From JAWKOK01 sp963698255 (GTDB lineage Bacteria; Chloroflexota; Anaerolineae; Caldilineales; Caldilineaceae), in the NCBI GenBank assembly GCA_963698255.1, contig CAVOQD010000026.1, forward strand, positions 1 to 64,000: a DNA stretch of 64,000 nucleotides, given 5' to 3'. A program made the position numbers and the translations under genes. Under the pieces are notes generated by a model. That model made no database searches. It saw only the letters and a program-made list of their open reading frames with translations, and was not told where the DNA came from. Positions 16,913 through 26,418 of the stretch are shown piece by piece (the first letter of the stretch is position 1; each line of letters begins with the position of its first letter).

Positions 16913-17124
16913 CTAGGAGTCTGCACATGGTCGAAACATCGTGGCCGTGTTCCACGGCCTATCGAGTGCCAATCTACCGCGAGCGATTCGCCCAGGCTTA
17001 AAGGAGGCAGACAGGCACATGATCTGCGCCTGCCTGCCGAATCGGTCAAGATTCAGACTGCCGGTGACACCGTACACAATCAGAGCGTTAGCCGAAGAGG
17101 TACGAGAAACCAACCGGTCTTGCT

Positions 17125-18468
17125 CTAACGAATGAAGCCCTCGTAATTGCGCATCATCAACTGCGCCTCGATCTGCTTCATCGTATCAAGCACCACACCG
17201 ACGACAATCAGCAAGCCTGTGCTGCTGATAATCAACGACTGGTATCCGGTCAAGATGCCGGCGCCGCCGAAGAGAGAGTCCACAAAGACGCCCACCAGGA
17301 ACGGCAACACCGCCACAAAACCGAGGAAGAGCGCACCCACCAGCGTGATTCGACTCAGGACCTTGTTCAGGTACTGTTCGGTACGCAGGCCGGGACGGAT
17401 GCCCGGAATAAAGCCGCCCTGCTTCTGGAGCGTTTCAGGCAGATTCTGCTGCTTGAACATGACATCCGTATAGAAGTAGGTAAAGGCGACCGTAAACAGG
17501 AAATAGAGCAGCCAGTACAGGAAGTTCGTCGGGCTGAAGGCCGTGGCAAACCACTGAGCAACCGTACCCATCGTACCGGGTCGGGCAACAAAGTAACTGG
17601 CCAGCGTACTCGGCAGAATGAGCAGACTCTGGGCGAAGATCAGCGGAATCATACCGGCCGTGTTGACACGCAACGGTACGTAGGTGCTCTGCCCGCCAAC
17701 CATCATCATGCGGTTGCCGCGCATCGTGCGCACACGCTTACCGTACTGAACCGGAATGCGCCGCTGGCCCTCTTGCACCCACACGATCAGGATAATGGTC
17801 GCAATCGTGATGAAGATGAAGATGATGAGCAGTGCAGGCTCTTGCCAAAGCTGTGAAATCTGACGCGGCACCGAAGAGAGAATACCGGCGAAGATGATCA
17901 GCGAGATGCCGTTACCGATGCCCTGTTCCGTGATCAACGTGCCCAGCCACATGGCAAACATGGTGCCGGCCGTCATCGAGACCACGATTGTGATCGATGA
18001 CAAAGCGTTTCCGTTGATGAAACCCCAGTCCGGAATGACGCTAAGACCGCCGGCAAGCGGGCGGCTCAGGAGCGTGGCCTGGGCAACAGCCTGCAGAACA
18101 GCCAACGGTACAGTCATATAGTAGGTATACTGATTGATCCTGTTGCGGCCCTGATCGCCTTCCTTACTCAGTTCTTCGAGTGCAGGCACGATAGGAGTGA
18201 GCAACTGCATGATAATCGAAGCTGTAATGTATGGATAGACGCCCAGCGCCATTACACCCATCTGTTCCAGGCCGCCGCCGCTGAAAAAGTTCAACAGGCT
18301 CAACAGCATGTTGGTGTCGCCCGAGAACATGAGATCCAGCGCCTGGCGATCGATGCCGGGAATTGGGATATTGGCGGCAAACCGATACAACAGTAGAATG
18401 CCGATTGTTACCAGTAGTTTGTGACGCAAGTCGGGCAAACGAAATGCGTTGCGTACTGCATCAAGCAT
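17125..18468 (-). CDS. secY: Preprotein translocase subunit SecY
   Basis: 447 residues with ten membrane helices, the protein-conducting channel of the Sec system. RFAANIPIPGID at the start, the plug/TM2 region FSGGGLEQMGVMALGVYPYITASIIMQLL, KEGDQGRNRINQYT, the cytoplasmic loop VQEGQRRIPVQYGKRV and GIRPG..TEQYL are all standard. GGAGGG precedes ATG 18468. It follows rplO in the spc part of the operon. Confidence 0.97.
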   Translation of the reverse strand: MLDAVRNAFRLPDLRHKLLVTIGILLLYRFAANIPIPGIDRQALDLMFSGDTNMLLSLLNFFSGGGLEQMGVMALGVYPYITASIIMQLLTPIVPALEELSKEGDQGRNRINQYTYYMTVPLAVLQAVAQATLLSRPLAGGLSVIPDWGFINGNALSSITIVVSMTAGTMFAMWLGTLITEQGIGNGISLIIFAGILSSVPRQISQLWQEPALLIIFIFITIATIILIVWVQEGQRRIPVQYGKRVRTMRGNRMMMVGGQSTYVPLRVNTAGMIPLIFAQSLLILPSTLASYFVARPGTMGTVAQWFATAFSPTNFLYWLLYFLFTVAFTYFYTDVMFKQQNLPETLQKQGGFIPGIRPGLRTEQYLNKVLSRITLVGALFLGFVAVLPFLVGVFVDSLFGGAGILTGYQSLIISSTGLLIVVGVVLDTMKQIEAQLMMRNYEGFIR

Positions 18469-18575
18469 GGAATTTCCCTCCGCTGGCGGTACCGCAACAA
18501 GACTTGGCGACGAGATCGATCATCTGAACCATCCCAGCCGGCCAAGCATGGCGCGGAAATCACCGCGAGTTGAAT

Positions 18576-19055
<480 letters not shown>

Positions 19056-19115
19056 GGTTGTCAATCCTCAAATATCAAACGTGAAATGAAATTCTACTTC
19101 GTACTACGTAATTAC

Positions 19116-19175
19116 GTACTGCGTAATCCCGGGCATCTATCGAAACCGTTTTACGCAGTACTTATTACGCAGTAC
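19116..19175. repeat. Short repeats in the rpmD-rplO spacer
   Basis: GTACTGCGTAAT (19116-19127) is repeated inverted as ATTACGCAGTAC (19164-19175), and a third copy TTACGCAGTA stands at 19151-19160. Just before them, TACGTAATTACGTA is itself a palindrome. The AT-rich cluster fills most of the spacer inside an otherwise tightly packed operon. Confidence 0.55.
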
Positions 19176-19176
19176 C

Positions 19177-19356
19177 TTATTCCTCAACCGTCACCAGGTG
19201 CGACACCTTGTTCACCATGCCGCGAATGACAGGAGTATCTTCCTGCTCAACCGTCTGATTCATCTTCCGCAACCCAAGGGCCTGGACGGTCGCCTTCTGG
19301 CTCTTCTCGTAGCCGATCGGGCTTTTGGTAAGCGTGATCCGAATCATATTAGGCAT
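19177..19356 (-). CDS. rpmD: 50S ribosomal protein L30
   Basis: 59 residues (MIRITLTKSPIGYEKSQKAT, then ALGLRKMNQTV, then IRGMVNKVSHLV). The start ATG 19356 lies within the last codons of rpsE (an ATGCCTAA overlap) with GGAGGAG in front, so translation is coupled to S5. Gene order rpsE-rpmD-rplO is standard. Confidence 0.95.
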   Translation of the reverse strand: MPNMIRITLTKSPIGYEKSQKATVQALGLRKMNQTVEQEDTPVIRGMVNKVSHLVTVEE

Positions 19357-19897
19357 TTGTCTCCTCCTGATACCAGAACGGAGCAAGATGCTGAGCGGAC
19401 ACGCCGCGTCGAGTGGCCTCAACCCGGAAGTCCTGAAGTTCCTGCAATGCCACAAAGGTGGCCTGTACAACATTCAGAATGTTGTCACTGCCCAGGGACT
19501 TGCTCAGAATATCCTTAACGCCACAAGCCTCAACCACAGCGCGTACACCGCCGCCCGCAATTACGCCGGTACCGGGGCTGGCCGGCTTCAGAAGCACTTT
19601 GCCTGCGCCAAACTGGGACTCGATCGCATGCGGGATGGTCGTGCCCAGAATGGAGACCTCGACCATACTCTTGCGTGCACGATCAGATGCCTTGCGAATC
19701 GCATCGGGAACCTCACGAGCCTTGCCGACGCCAACGCCGACGCGACCCTTCTGATCGCCAACAACGACCACGGCGCGGAACGCAAAACGGCGTCCGCCCT
19801 TTACAACTTTGGCCGTGCGGGCGATGTGGACAACACGCTCATCCAGCTCTTCGCGATCATCTCGCTCACGCTCTTTTCGTCTCTCTCGTCGTGCCAT
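19349..19897 (-). CDS. rpsE: 30S ribosomal protein S5
   Basis: 182 residues. S5 shapes the mRNA entry and decoding accuracy. The double-stranded-RNA-binding N-domain (ELDERVVHIARTAKVVKGGRRFAF), GVGVGKAREVPDAIRKA and the C-domain (PASPGTGVIAGGGVRAVVEACGV) are intact. ATG 19897 (MARRERRK) has a GGAGAG site; an upstream in-frame start at 19912 lacks one. The 3' end overlaps rpmD. Confidence 0.96.
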   Translation of the reverse strand: MARRERRKERERDDREELDERVVHIARTAKVVKGGRRFAFRAVVVVGDQKGRVGVGVGKAREVPDAIRKASDRARKSMVEVSILGTTIPHAIESQFGAGKVLLKPASPGTGVIAGGGVRAVVEACGVKDILSKSLGSDNILNVVQATFVALQELQDFRVEATRRGVSAQHLAPFWYQEETNA

Positions 19898-19918
19898 GAC
19901 TACTCTCTCCACACTTCC

Positions 19919-20284
19919 TTAGAAGACGAGGCCGCCCTCGCGGCTGCCCTCGGCCAATGCCTTCACCTGACCATGGTAAGGATAACCACCGCGGTCAAAT
20001 ACAACGGTTTCGATTCCCTGGGCCTTGGCCCGTTCGGCAACCACTTTCCCAACAGCCTTCGCTTGTTCCTGCGTGCTTAACTCGTTGAAGTCTCCACGCA
20101 AGGATTTGTCCAGCGTCGATGCTGAAGCGAGCGTATGGCCTGCATCATCATCAATGACCTGGGCATAGATGTGGTGTAAGCTCCGATATACGTTCAAGCG
20201 AGGACGCACCGCAGTGCCGTGCACCTTGCTTCGAACTCGTATGTGGCGTCGCTGTCGCGACTTTGAGCGATTTTCCGCCGCCAT
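19919..20284 (-). CDS. rplR: 50S ribosomal protein L18
   Basis: 121 residues. RRHIRVRSKVHGTAVRPRLNVYRS and VVFDRGGYPYHGQVKALAEGSREGGL are diagnostic. L18 binds 5S rRNA with L5. It lies between rplF and rpsE with short spacers. Confidence 0.97.
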   Translation of the reverse strand: MAAENRSKSRQRRHIRVRSKVHGTAVRPRLNVYRSLHHIYAQVIDDDAGHTLASASTLDKSLRGDFNELSTQEQAKAVGKVVAERAKAQGIETVVFDRGGYPYHGQVKALAEGSREGGLVF

Positions 20285-20299
20285 GATTTCAGTCTCCTA

Positions 20300-20848
20300 C
20301 TATGCCTTACCAGATTTGCCGGCTTTGATGCGAACAAATTCGCCTTGATAGCGAATCCCCTTGCCCTTATAGGGTTCCGGCGGACGCACCTTGCGAATCA
20401 CAGCAGCTAGCTGGCCAACTTCACACTTGTCAATACCCGAGACGGTGAAACCTCGACCGTCCTTTTCCACATCAAACGAAATGGTCGAAGATGTCGGTTC
20501 GAACTCGACCGGATGGCTGTACCCAACCAAGAGAACCAGGTTGTCGCCTTTCTTCTCCGCTCGATAGCCGACACCGTGAACTTCAAGACGTTTGGAAAAG
20601 CCGTCTGTCACACCAACGACCATGTTGTTGATCAGGGCACGGGCAAGACCGTGCTGCGCTCGATGGTTGCGCTGATCGGTTGGGCGCTTGACGACGATCT
20701 GGCCGTCTTCCTGGGTCACTTCCATATCAAGGTTAACCTGTTCAGACAGTTCGCCCTTTGGGCCTTTGACTGTAACAATGTTGCCCTTATCGACCGTTAT
20801 ATTTACACCGGATGGTACCGGAACGGGATTTCGTCCCACACGCGACAT
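20300..20848 (-). CDS. rplF: 50S ribosomal protein L6
   Basis: 182 residues with the two repeated alpha/beta domains of L6. SRVGRNPVPVPSGV at the start and PPEPYKGKGIRYQGEFVRIKAGKSGK at the end are conserved. It sits near the factor-binding site of the large subunit. An AGGAGG site precedes ATG 20848. Position between rpsH and rplR is standard. Confidence 0.97.
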   Translation of the reverse strand: MSRVGRNPVPVPSGVNITVDKGNIVTVKGPKGELSEQVNLDMEVTQEDGQIVVKRPTDQRNHRAQHGLARALINNMVVGVTDGFSKRLEVHGVGYRAEKKGDNLVLLVGYSHPVEFEPTSSTISFDVEKDGRGFTVSGIDKCEVGQLAAVIRKVRPPEPYKGKGIRYQGEFVRIKAGKSGKA

Positions 20849-20911
20849 GATTTCCTCCTTTGAGCCTTTTCAGTCTGTGTCAAATTCTTTCGCAGAGCAA
20901 TAGGCTCAACG

Positions 20912-21307
20912 TTACCAAACGTTGCAGAGTATCTCGCCGCCGACCTTGGATCGCCGTGCTTTGCGCCCGGTCATCAATCCCTTCGGTGTCGAGAGAATGC
21001 TAATGCCCAAACCACTACGGACCCAAGGAATGTCACTGTAGCCGGTGTAGACACGGCGACCAGGCTTGCTGACACGCTCCAGCCCGGTGATTACGGAATT
21101 TCCCTTGCCCGTGTACTTCAGCCCGATCACCAGATAGGGCTGAGGTTTGTCTTCCGTGACCGTGAAGCCACGGATGAAGCCTTCTTCCGTCAGGATCTTT
21201 GCAATCTCGACCTTGATCTTCGAAGAGGGCATTACCAGCTGAGGATGCTGGATCATTGCAGAATTGCGGATACGCGTCAGCATATCAGCAATTGGATCAT
21301 TTACCAT
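20912..21307 (-). CDS. rpsH: 30S ribosomal protein S8
   Basis: 131 residues. NDPIADMLTRIRNSAMIQHP and GISILSTPKGLMTGRKARRSKVGGEILCNVW are family signatures. S8 is a primary 16S binder and, in E. coli, the repressor of the spc operon. A spacer of about 180 bases separates it from rpsN, with no gene visible. Confidence 0.97.
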   Translation of the reverse strand: MVNDPIADMLTRIRNSAMIQHPQLVMPSSKIKVEIAKILTEEGFIRGFTVTEDKPQPYLVIGLKYTGKGNSVITGLERVSKPGRRVYTGYSDIPWVRSGLGISILSTPKGLMTGRKARRSKVGGEILCNVW

Positions 21308-21490
21308 CTTTTTCTCCTTAAGGAATGCTCTTGCAACCTTCTACAAGGAACACCTTGCCTAAGCGACAGTGCGCTGATACCAGCACAAGCCACAGAAAAT
21401 TGTAGTCAGCAACCGCTTTGGACTCTGGCTGTGCGGCACCCCCGACAGATCGGAGCGTACACGACACTCAAAGTACACAACTCGGTCTGG

Positions 21491-21673
21491 CTACCAGCTT
21501 GATTTCACCACACCGGGCAGATTGCCCTTGAGCGCTTCCTGTCGGAAACAGATGCGGCACAAACCAAAACGTCGCATATAGCCACGAGGTCGGCCACAGG
21601 TGGAACAACGATTGCGTACCTGCACCGGATACTTGCGTTTTCGCTCTCGGGCGATCATTGACTTTTTTGCCAC
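21491..21673 (-). CDS. rpsN: 30S ribosomal protein S14, type Z (zinc form)
   Basis: 60 residues. The zinc ribbon CSTCGRP..GYMRRFGLCRICF has both CxxC pairs, so this is the short zinc-binding form rather than the 100-residue zinc-free form. MAKKSMIARERKRKYPVQVRNR begins it. It lies between rplE and rpsH as usual. Confidence 0.97.
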   Translation of the reverse strand: MAKKSMIARERKRKYPVQVRNRCSTCGRPRGYMRRFGLCRICFRQEALKGNLPGVVKSSW

Positions 21674-21706
21674 TACGTTTTCTCCCTAGTCTTCAAATCT
21701 CAAACG

Positions 21707-22279
21707 TTAGGACCGGCTGAACGGCATATCTAACAGGGCGAGCATGCGACGGGCCTCTTCGTCCGTATCGGCTGTCGTCACAATTGTGATCTGCAGGCCG
21801 CGCACCTTGTCAATTGCGTCGTAGTCGATCTCGGGGAAGACCAACTGCTCGCGCAGGCCGATGCTGTAGTTGCCGCGACCATCGAAAGAATCAGGTGAAA
21901 CACCCTGAAAATCACGCTGGCGGGGCAATACAATGCTGATCAAGCGATCCAAGAAATCCCACATTCGATTGCCGCGCAAGGTTACCATCGTGCCGATGGG
22001 CTGGCCTTCACGCAGTTTGTAGTTGGCAATCGACTTGCGAGCACGCGTCACCATCGGTTTCTGACCAGCCATGATCGTCAGATCACCGGTAGCAGCGTCG
22101 ATGGCTTTGCTGTTTTGCAGCGCCTCACCCAGACCGATATTTATCGAAATCTTGGTGAATCTGGGCACCTGCATGACATTTTTGTACTCAAATTCTTTCA
22201 TCATGGCCGGCACAATCTCTTCCTGATACCGCAGTTTCTGTCGCGGTGTGGGAACCGGCGTACTACCATTTTCGCTCAT
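21707..22279 (-). CDS. rplE: 50S ribosomal protein L5
   Basis: 190 residues. MQVPRFTKISINIGLGEA, AGQKPMVTRARKSIANYKLREGQPIG and the C-terminal VTTADTDEEARRMLALLDMPF are typical. L5 binds 5S rRNA and contacts P-site tRNA. An N-terminal stretch MSENGSTPVPTPRQK is somewhat longer than average. Confidence 0.97.
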   Translation of the reverse strand: MSENGSTPVPTPRQKLRYQEEIVPAMMKEFEYKNVMQVPRFTKISINIGLGEALQNSKAIDAATGDLTIMAGQKPMVTRARKSIANYKLREGQPIGTMVTLRGNRMWDFLDRLISIVLPRQRDFQGVSPDSFDGRGNYSIGLREQLVFPEIDYDAIDKVRGLQITIVTTADTDEEARRMLALLDMPFSRS

Positions 22280-22412
22280 TTTTACCTACTCTCCGCCCGC
22301 AGGCACCGATGGGTACGGTACAAGGTCAGGCTCATAGCCACTGATATCCGATAAATACCCGCAGCGTTTGGTCGCACACACCCTAGTTCTATCAGATCCA
22401 GTCTGACCGACA

Positions 22413-22760
22413 CTAGGACAACTGGTCGCCGCTACGTCGATCAATGCGCGTCTTATCGCCATTGGAGGCGACTTCGTAACCTGCACGAGTCGGCTTGCCG
22501 TCAGTACCAATCAACTGAACGTTGCTGATATGGATCGGCGCTTCCATCTCGATGCGGCCCGTCTGCGTACGCACCCGACCGCTTGCTCGCTGATGCTTAA
22601 TCACGAGATTGGCCCCGGCCACCAAAACGTAAACACGGTTGGCATCGACCGAACCGTCTTTTTTCCTCTTGCGAATCACACGCTGAACTTCACCGCGATG
22701 GCCCTTGTCGTTGCCGGCAATGACCTCAACGGTGTCGCCCTTGTGAATCTTCACGCTCAT
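22413..22760 (-). CDS. rplX: 50S ribosomal protein L24
   Basis: 115 residues. The KOW motif (HKGDTVEVIAGNDKGHRGEVQRVI) and GRIEMEAPIHISNVQL identify L24, which initiates 50S assembly. The spacer to rplE is 133 bases and to rplN 101 bases, looser than elsewhere in the operon, with no gene visible in either. Confidence 0.96.
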   Translation of the reverse strand: MSVKIHKGDTVEVIAGNDKGHRGEVQRVIRKRKKDGSVDANRVYVLVAGANLVIKHQRASGRVRTQTGRIEMEAPIHISNVQLIGTDGKPTRAGYEVASNGDKTRIDRRSGDQLS

Positions 22761-22861
22761 CTTACGTACTCCCCGTAATCCTGGAATAGCGAGTCAGGCA
22801 TGATTGCCCGCCTCCCTGATTCAAGACTCATGCTCTACAGCTCTTCGTCAATGACCGTGCT

Positions 22862-23230
22862 CTAGAGCACTTCCGGCGCAAGTGAGACGATACGCATATA
22901 GCCCGACTCGCGCAGTTCGCGAGCAACCGGTCCAAAGATACGTGTCCCTCTTGGGCTCTTGTTTTCGTCCACAATCACAGCCGCATTTTCATCAAAGCGA
23001 ATGTAGCTGCCGTCCGAACGACGCACTTGGCGCTTGGTGCGCACAACTACGGCCCGCACGATATCACCTTTTTTGACGGTTCCGTTAGGGCTGGCAGACT
23101 TCACAGTTGCCACAATCTCATCGCCGATCGAAGCGTAGCGACGGATACTGCCCCCTTTGACACGGATCGTCAACAGTTCTTTGGCCCCTGTGTTATCCGC
23201 TACCTTGAGCCGGCTTTCCTGTTGAATCAT
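22862..23230 (-). CDS. rplN: 50S ribosomal protein L14
   Basis: 122 residues. MIQQESRLKVADNTGAKELLTIRVKGGS and RGTRIFGPVARELRESGYMRIVSLAPEVL are diagnostic. It contributes to an intersubunit bridge. It lies 11 bases after rpsQ. Confidence 0.97.
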   Translation of the reverse strand: MIQQESRLKVADNTGAKELLTIRVKGGSIRRYASIGDEIVATVKSASPNGTVKKGDIVRAVVVRTKRQVRRSDGSYIRFDENAAVIVDENKSPRGTRIFGPVARELRESGYMRIVSLAPEVL

Positions 23231-23241
23231 CGCTCACCTCA

Positions 23242-23502
23242 CTATACGACGGCGTCGGCCCGTTCAAGGATCTCTTCGACGAAGAAAGTCTTTTCCTTGC
23301 TGATCGGCCGACATTCGCGGATGCGAATCATGTCGCCGACCTTCGCCGAGTTTTCCTCGTCGTGGGCTTTATACTTCTTGTTCAGTCGAATGACTTTCCC
23401 ATACAGCGGATGACGCGTAACACGTTGAACGGTCACAACCACTGTTTTATCCATCTTGTCACTGGTCACTGTACCGACCAATGCTTTGCGTTGTTCTCGC
23501 AT
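23242..23502 (-). CDS. rpsQ: 30S ribosomal protein S17
   Basis: 86 residues from ATG 23502 (MREQRKALVGTVTSDKMDKTVVVTV), an OB-fold protein that binds 16S rRNA early. KKYKAHDEENSAKVGDMIRIRECRPISKEK is typical. It starts 14 bases after the rpmC stop. Confidence 0.96.
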   Translation of the reverse strand: MREQRKALVGTVTSDKMDKTVVVTVQRVTRHPLYGKVIRLNKKYKAHDEENSAKVGDMIRIRECRPISKEKTFFVEEILERADAVV

Positions 23503-23515
23503 TTCCCGTATCTCC

Positions 23516-23710
23516 CTATTCCGCCAGCTCGCGCTCGCGTAAGACCGTCTTGATGCGGGCAACATCTTTCCGCACTGCTCGGAATCGGGCAGTATTGGTC
23601 AGCTTGCCGGTGACCGCCTGGAAGCGCAGGTTGAACAACTCTTGGTGCATATCGTCCAACTTGTTGGCCATCTCGGCATTGGTCATGGAACGAACTTCTT
23701 TGGCATTCAT
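23516..23710 (-). CDS. rpmC: 50S ribosomal protein L29
   Basis: 64 residues, two helices, binding near the tunnel exit where SRP and trigger factor dock. MNAKEVRSMTNAEMANKLDDMHQELFNLRFQ identifies it. The ribosome site GGGGGAG lies before ATG 23710, and the start is 20 bases after the end of rplP. Confidence 0.95.
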   Translation of the reverse strand: MNAKEVRSMTNAEMANKLDDMHQELFNLRFQAVTGKLTNTARFRAVRKDVARIKTVLRERELAE

Positions 23711-23729
23711 TGTCTCATCTCCCCCCTTG

Positions 23730-24147
23730 CTAACTATATTCTTCGCGCTCAATAAACTGTGTGCGCATGGGGAGCTTGTGGGCGGCCAATCGCATCGCCT
23801 CTCGAGCAACATCCTCGCTGACGCCGGCGATTTCGAAAACTACACGTCCCGGCCGCACAGCCGCAACATAGTGATCGACTGCAGCCCTTACCCGAGCCCA
23901 TGCGTGTCTCAGCAGCTCGCATGGTGACCGGCTTGTCCGGGAAAACTCGAATCCAGATCTTGCCGCCGCGGCGCACATAGCGCACGATGGCACGACGGGC
24001 CGCTTCGATCTGGCGGCTGGTCAAGTACTGACTTTCCATGGACTGGAGGCCGTAGGTGCCAAAGGCGATCTGGTTTCCACGCTGCGCCTTTCCTTTTAGC
24101 CGGCCGCGCATCATCTTGCGGTATTTAACACGTTTCGGCATTAACAT
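23730..24147 (-). CDS. rplP: 50S ribosomal protein L16 (single-base frameshift)
   Basis: L16 helps position the acceptor end of tRNA in the large subunit and is essential for normal growth. The first part (MPKRVKYRKMMRGRLKGKAQ to ETRMGSGKG) and the second part (AVDHYVAAVRPGRVVFEIAGV to TQFIEREEYS) are in different frames. Removing one base within AAGGGCTGCAGTC near 23885-23890 restores an unbroken 138-residue L16 of normal length, including GSGKGAVDHYVA. Since the gene should not be dispensable and no second copy is seen, an extra base in the assembly is the simplest explanation. Confidence 0.93.
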
Positions 24148-24201
24148 GGTTGGTACTCCATACCCTTCGTTACCAGAAGCAGTTTACAAACTGCAAATCT
24201 G

Positions 24202-24867
24202 CTAGTTTTCTCCGGAAAAGCGTGCGTGGAACTCTTCGCCCGGCAGAACCTCACCGTGGTAGATCCACACTTTCACACCGGTTACGCCGAACGTCGTATT
24301 GGCTTCGGCGGTGCCATAATCAATGTCTGCTCGCAGCGTATGCCGAGGAATCTGTCCCTCACGCACGGTGTCGACACGGCCCATATCAGCGCCGCCCAAA
24401 CGACCCGATACACGGATCATAATGCCCTTGCCGCCGGCACGCATCGTCTTCTGCACGGCCTGCTTCATGGCGCGCTTCCAACTAATGCGACGCTCCAACT
24501 GCTCGGCAATGCTCTCGGCCACCAGGGTGGACGACAACTCCGGGCGGCTGATCTCATTCACATCGATCTTGACCTTCTTGCTGGTCAATTCCTGCAAGTT
24601 GGTGCGCAGCAGATTGACGCTGGCGCCTTTCCGACCAATGATCACGCCCGGACGTGCCGTCTCAATGATCACATGGACCTGATTCGGCTGACGCTCGATC
24701 TGAACATTGCTAATGCCCGCTTTGGGCAGATCAGTGACAATCATCTTACGAATAAGACGATCTTCTTCCAGCTGCTCTGTATAGGTCGGCCCGGTGGCAA
24801 ACCAGCGGCTGTTATGATCCTTGACGATTCCCAGACGGAACCCTGTGGGATTTACTTTGCGGCCCAA
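24202..24867 (-). CDS. rpsC: 30S ribosomal protein S3
   Basis: 221 residues with the KH domain (VIIGRKGASVNLLRTNLQELTSKKVKIDV) and the C-domain GGKGIMIRVSGRLGGADMGR. GRKVNPTGFRLGI starts it. S3 lines the mRNA entry channel and, with S4 and S5, has helicase activity. It lies between rplV and rplP. Confidence 0.97.
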   Translation of the reverse strand: MGRKVNPTGFRLGIVKDHNSRWFATGPTYTEQLEEDRLIRKMIVTDLPKAGISNVQIERQPNQVHVIIETARPGVIIGRKGASVNLLRTNLQELTSKKVKIDVNEISRPELSSTLVAESIAEQLERRISWKRAMKQAVQKTMRAGGKGIMIRVSGRLGGADMGRVDTVREGQIPRHTLRADIDYGTAEANTTFGVTGVKVWIYHGEVLPGEEFHARFSGEN

Positions 24868-24878
24868 TGGATGCCTCC

Positions 24879-25226
24879 TTACCTTTCCCTATTGACACGT
24901 TCTTCCAGGACGACCGTGATGTGCGATGAGCGACGAATCCATGGCTTGAAACGTCCACGGGCACCGAAACGCCGCCAACGTCGAAGCGGGGCATCATCTG
25001 CCACAATCTTCGCCACGTACATATCGCCGGCATCCAGGCCGAAGTTTTCGGTCGCATTCGCCAACGCGCTCTTGATGGTCTTTGCCACAACCTTCGCCGA
25101 AGACTGAGGCATGAATTGGAGAACAGCCAACGCTTCTTCAGCCTGACGTCCCCTCATTTCGTTGACAACCAAGCGCGCCTTCTGTGCACTGATTCCTGTA
25201 AATTTCGTTACTGCTTGTACTTCCAT
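24879..25226 (-). CDS. rplV: 50S ribosomal protein L22
   Basis: 115 residues. ISAQKARLVVNEMRGRQAEEALAVLQFMPQ and the long loop WIRRSSHITVVLEE mark L22, which reaches the peptide exit tunnel. ARGRFKPW differs from the usual RAQGRAY but keeps the loop length. Spacing to rpsC is 11 bases. Confidence 0.96.
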   Translation of the reverse strand: MEVQAVTKFTGISAQKARLVVNEMRGRQAEEALAVLQFMPQSSAKVVAKTIKSALANATENFGLDAGDMYVAKIVADDAPLRRWRRFGARGRFKPWIRRSSHITVVLEERVNRER

Positions 25227-25249
25227 CTTGACTTCCCCGTACTTATGAA

Positions 25250-25534
25250 CTAGGCGCGGGCTCTGCTGCCCTTTTCAGACCGGATATGCCCGCGAAAGAA
25301 CCGAGTCGGGGCGAATTCACCAAGTTTGTGCCCTACCATATTTTCCGTAATGTAGACCGGCACGTGACGACGACCATCATGAACGGCAATCGTATGGCCG
25401 ACAAACTGAGGAAAGATGGTGGAAGCGCGAGACCAAGTCTTCATTACCCGGCGCTCGCCTTTGCGGTTCATTTCTTCGATCCGTTTCAACAACTTGGGAT
25501 CGACAAATGGCCCCTTTTTCAATGAACGAGACAT
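25250..25534 (-). CDS. rpsS: 30S ribosomal protein S19
   Basis: 94 residues. SRSLKKGPFVDPKLLKRIEEM and HNGRxHVPVYITENMVGHKLGEFAPTRFFRGH (here HDGRRHVPV) are family blocks. It binds the head of 16S rRNA with S13. Standard position between rplB and rplV. Confidence 0.97.
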   Translation of the reverse strand: MSRSLKKGPFVDPKLLKRIEEMNRKGERRVMKTWSRASTIFPQFVGHTIAVHDGRRHVPVYITENMVGHKLGEFAPTRFFRGHIRSEKGSRARA

Positions 25535-25560
25535 GTTCTACTCCTATCCTTCCCTGCGGC

Positions 25561-26397
25561 CTATCTGCCCTTGCCGCCACGACGACGAACGATGAATTTC
25601 GACGTGCGCTTGTTGCGACGCGTTCGCTTACCAAGCGCTGCCTTGCCCCAGGGCGTTTTCGGCCCCGGCATACCAATCGGCGAACGACCTTCACCGCCAC
25701 CGTGGGGATGGGAGGACGGGTCCATCGCAACACCACGAACGGAGGGACGTTTGCCAAGCCACCGATTGCGGCCGGCCTTTCCCTTTGAGATATTGGCGTG
25801 ATCCGGATTCGATACCTGGCCGATCGTGGCCAAACAGTTCATATCGATGTAGCGAACCTCGCCGCTGGGCAGGCGAATCTGGGCCATGTTGCCTTCTTTG
25901 GCCAACAATTGCGCAGAGTTTCCCGCGCTGCGCACCAATTGGCCGCCTCGACCCGGATAAAGCTCAACGTTATGGATAACCGTGCCCAAAGGAATCGAGC
26001 GGATGGGCAGCGCGTTGCCGCGACGGATCTCTGCATCCGCACCGGACATCACCGTATCGCCGACATGCAGGCCGACAGGCGCCAAAATGTAACGGCGCTC
26101 GCCATCCGTGTAGACAATCAATGCAATGCGTGCGCTACGGTTCGGATCGTATTCAATCGATTCGACCTTGCCGGCCACATCGAACTTGTCACGCCGGAAA
26201 TCGATGATTCGATAACGACGCTTGTGCCCGCCGCCTCGATGGCGAACAGTCAACACACCGTTGTTATTGCGCCCACCCTTGCTGCGCAACGGAGCCAGCA
26301 AAGAACGCTCCGGCTTGGTGCGGGTAATCTCTTCGAACGTAAAACCGCTCATATCGCGGCGTCCCGGTGACGTGGGACGGTACACTTTTACAGGCAT
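25561..26397 (-). CDS. rplB: 50S ribosomal protein L2
   Basis: 278 residues, a primary 23S binder needed for subunit association and peptidyl transfer. RHRGGGHKRRYRIIDFRRDK, the OB and SH3-like folds and MDPSSHPHGGGEGRSPIG with the conserved histidine are intact. It follows rplW by 21 bases. Confidence 0.98.
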   Translation of the reverse strand: MPVKVYRPTSPGRRDMSGFTFEEITRTKPERSLLAPLRSKGGRNNNGVLTVRHRGGGHKRRYRIIDFRRDKFDVAGKVESIEYDPNRSARIALIVYTDGERRYILAPVGLHVGDTVMSGADAEIRRGNALPIRSIPLGTVIHNVELYPGRGGQLVRSAGNSAQLLAKEGNMAQIRLPSGEVRYIDMNCLATIGQVSNPDHANISKGKAGRNRWLGKRPSVRGVAMDPSSHPHGGGEGRSPIGMPGPKTPWGKAALGKRTRRNKRTSKFIVRRRGGKGR

Positions 26398-26418
26398 AAT
26401 TCAGTAACCTCCCTCGAC

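Noticed and set aside
16862..17128. 88-codon plus-strand frame between adk and secY.
   Set aside because: It covers two inverted repeats, has no ribosome site and runs against the operon.
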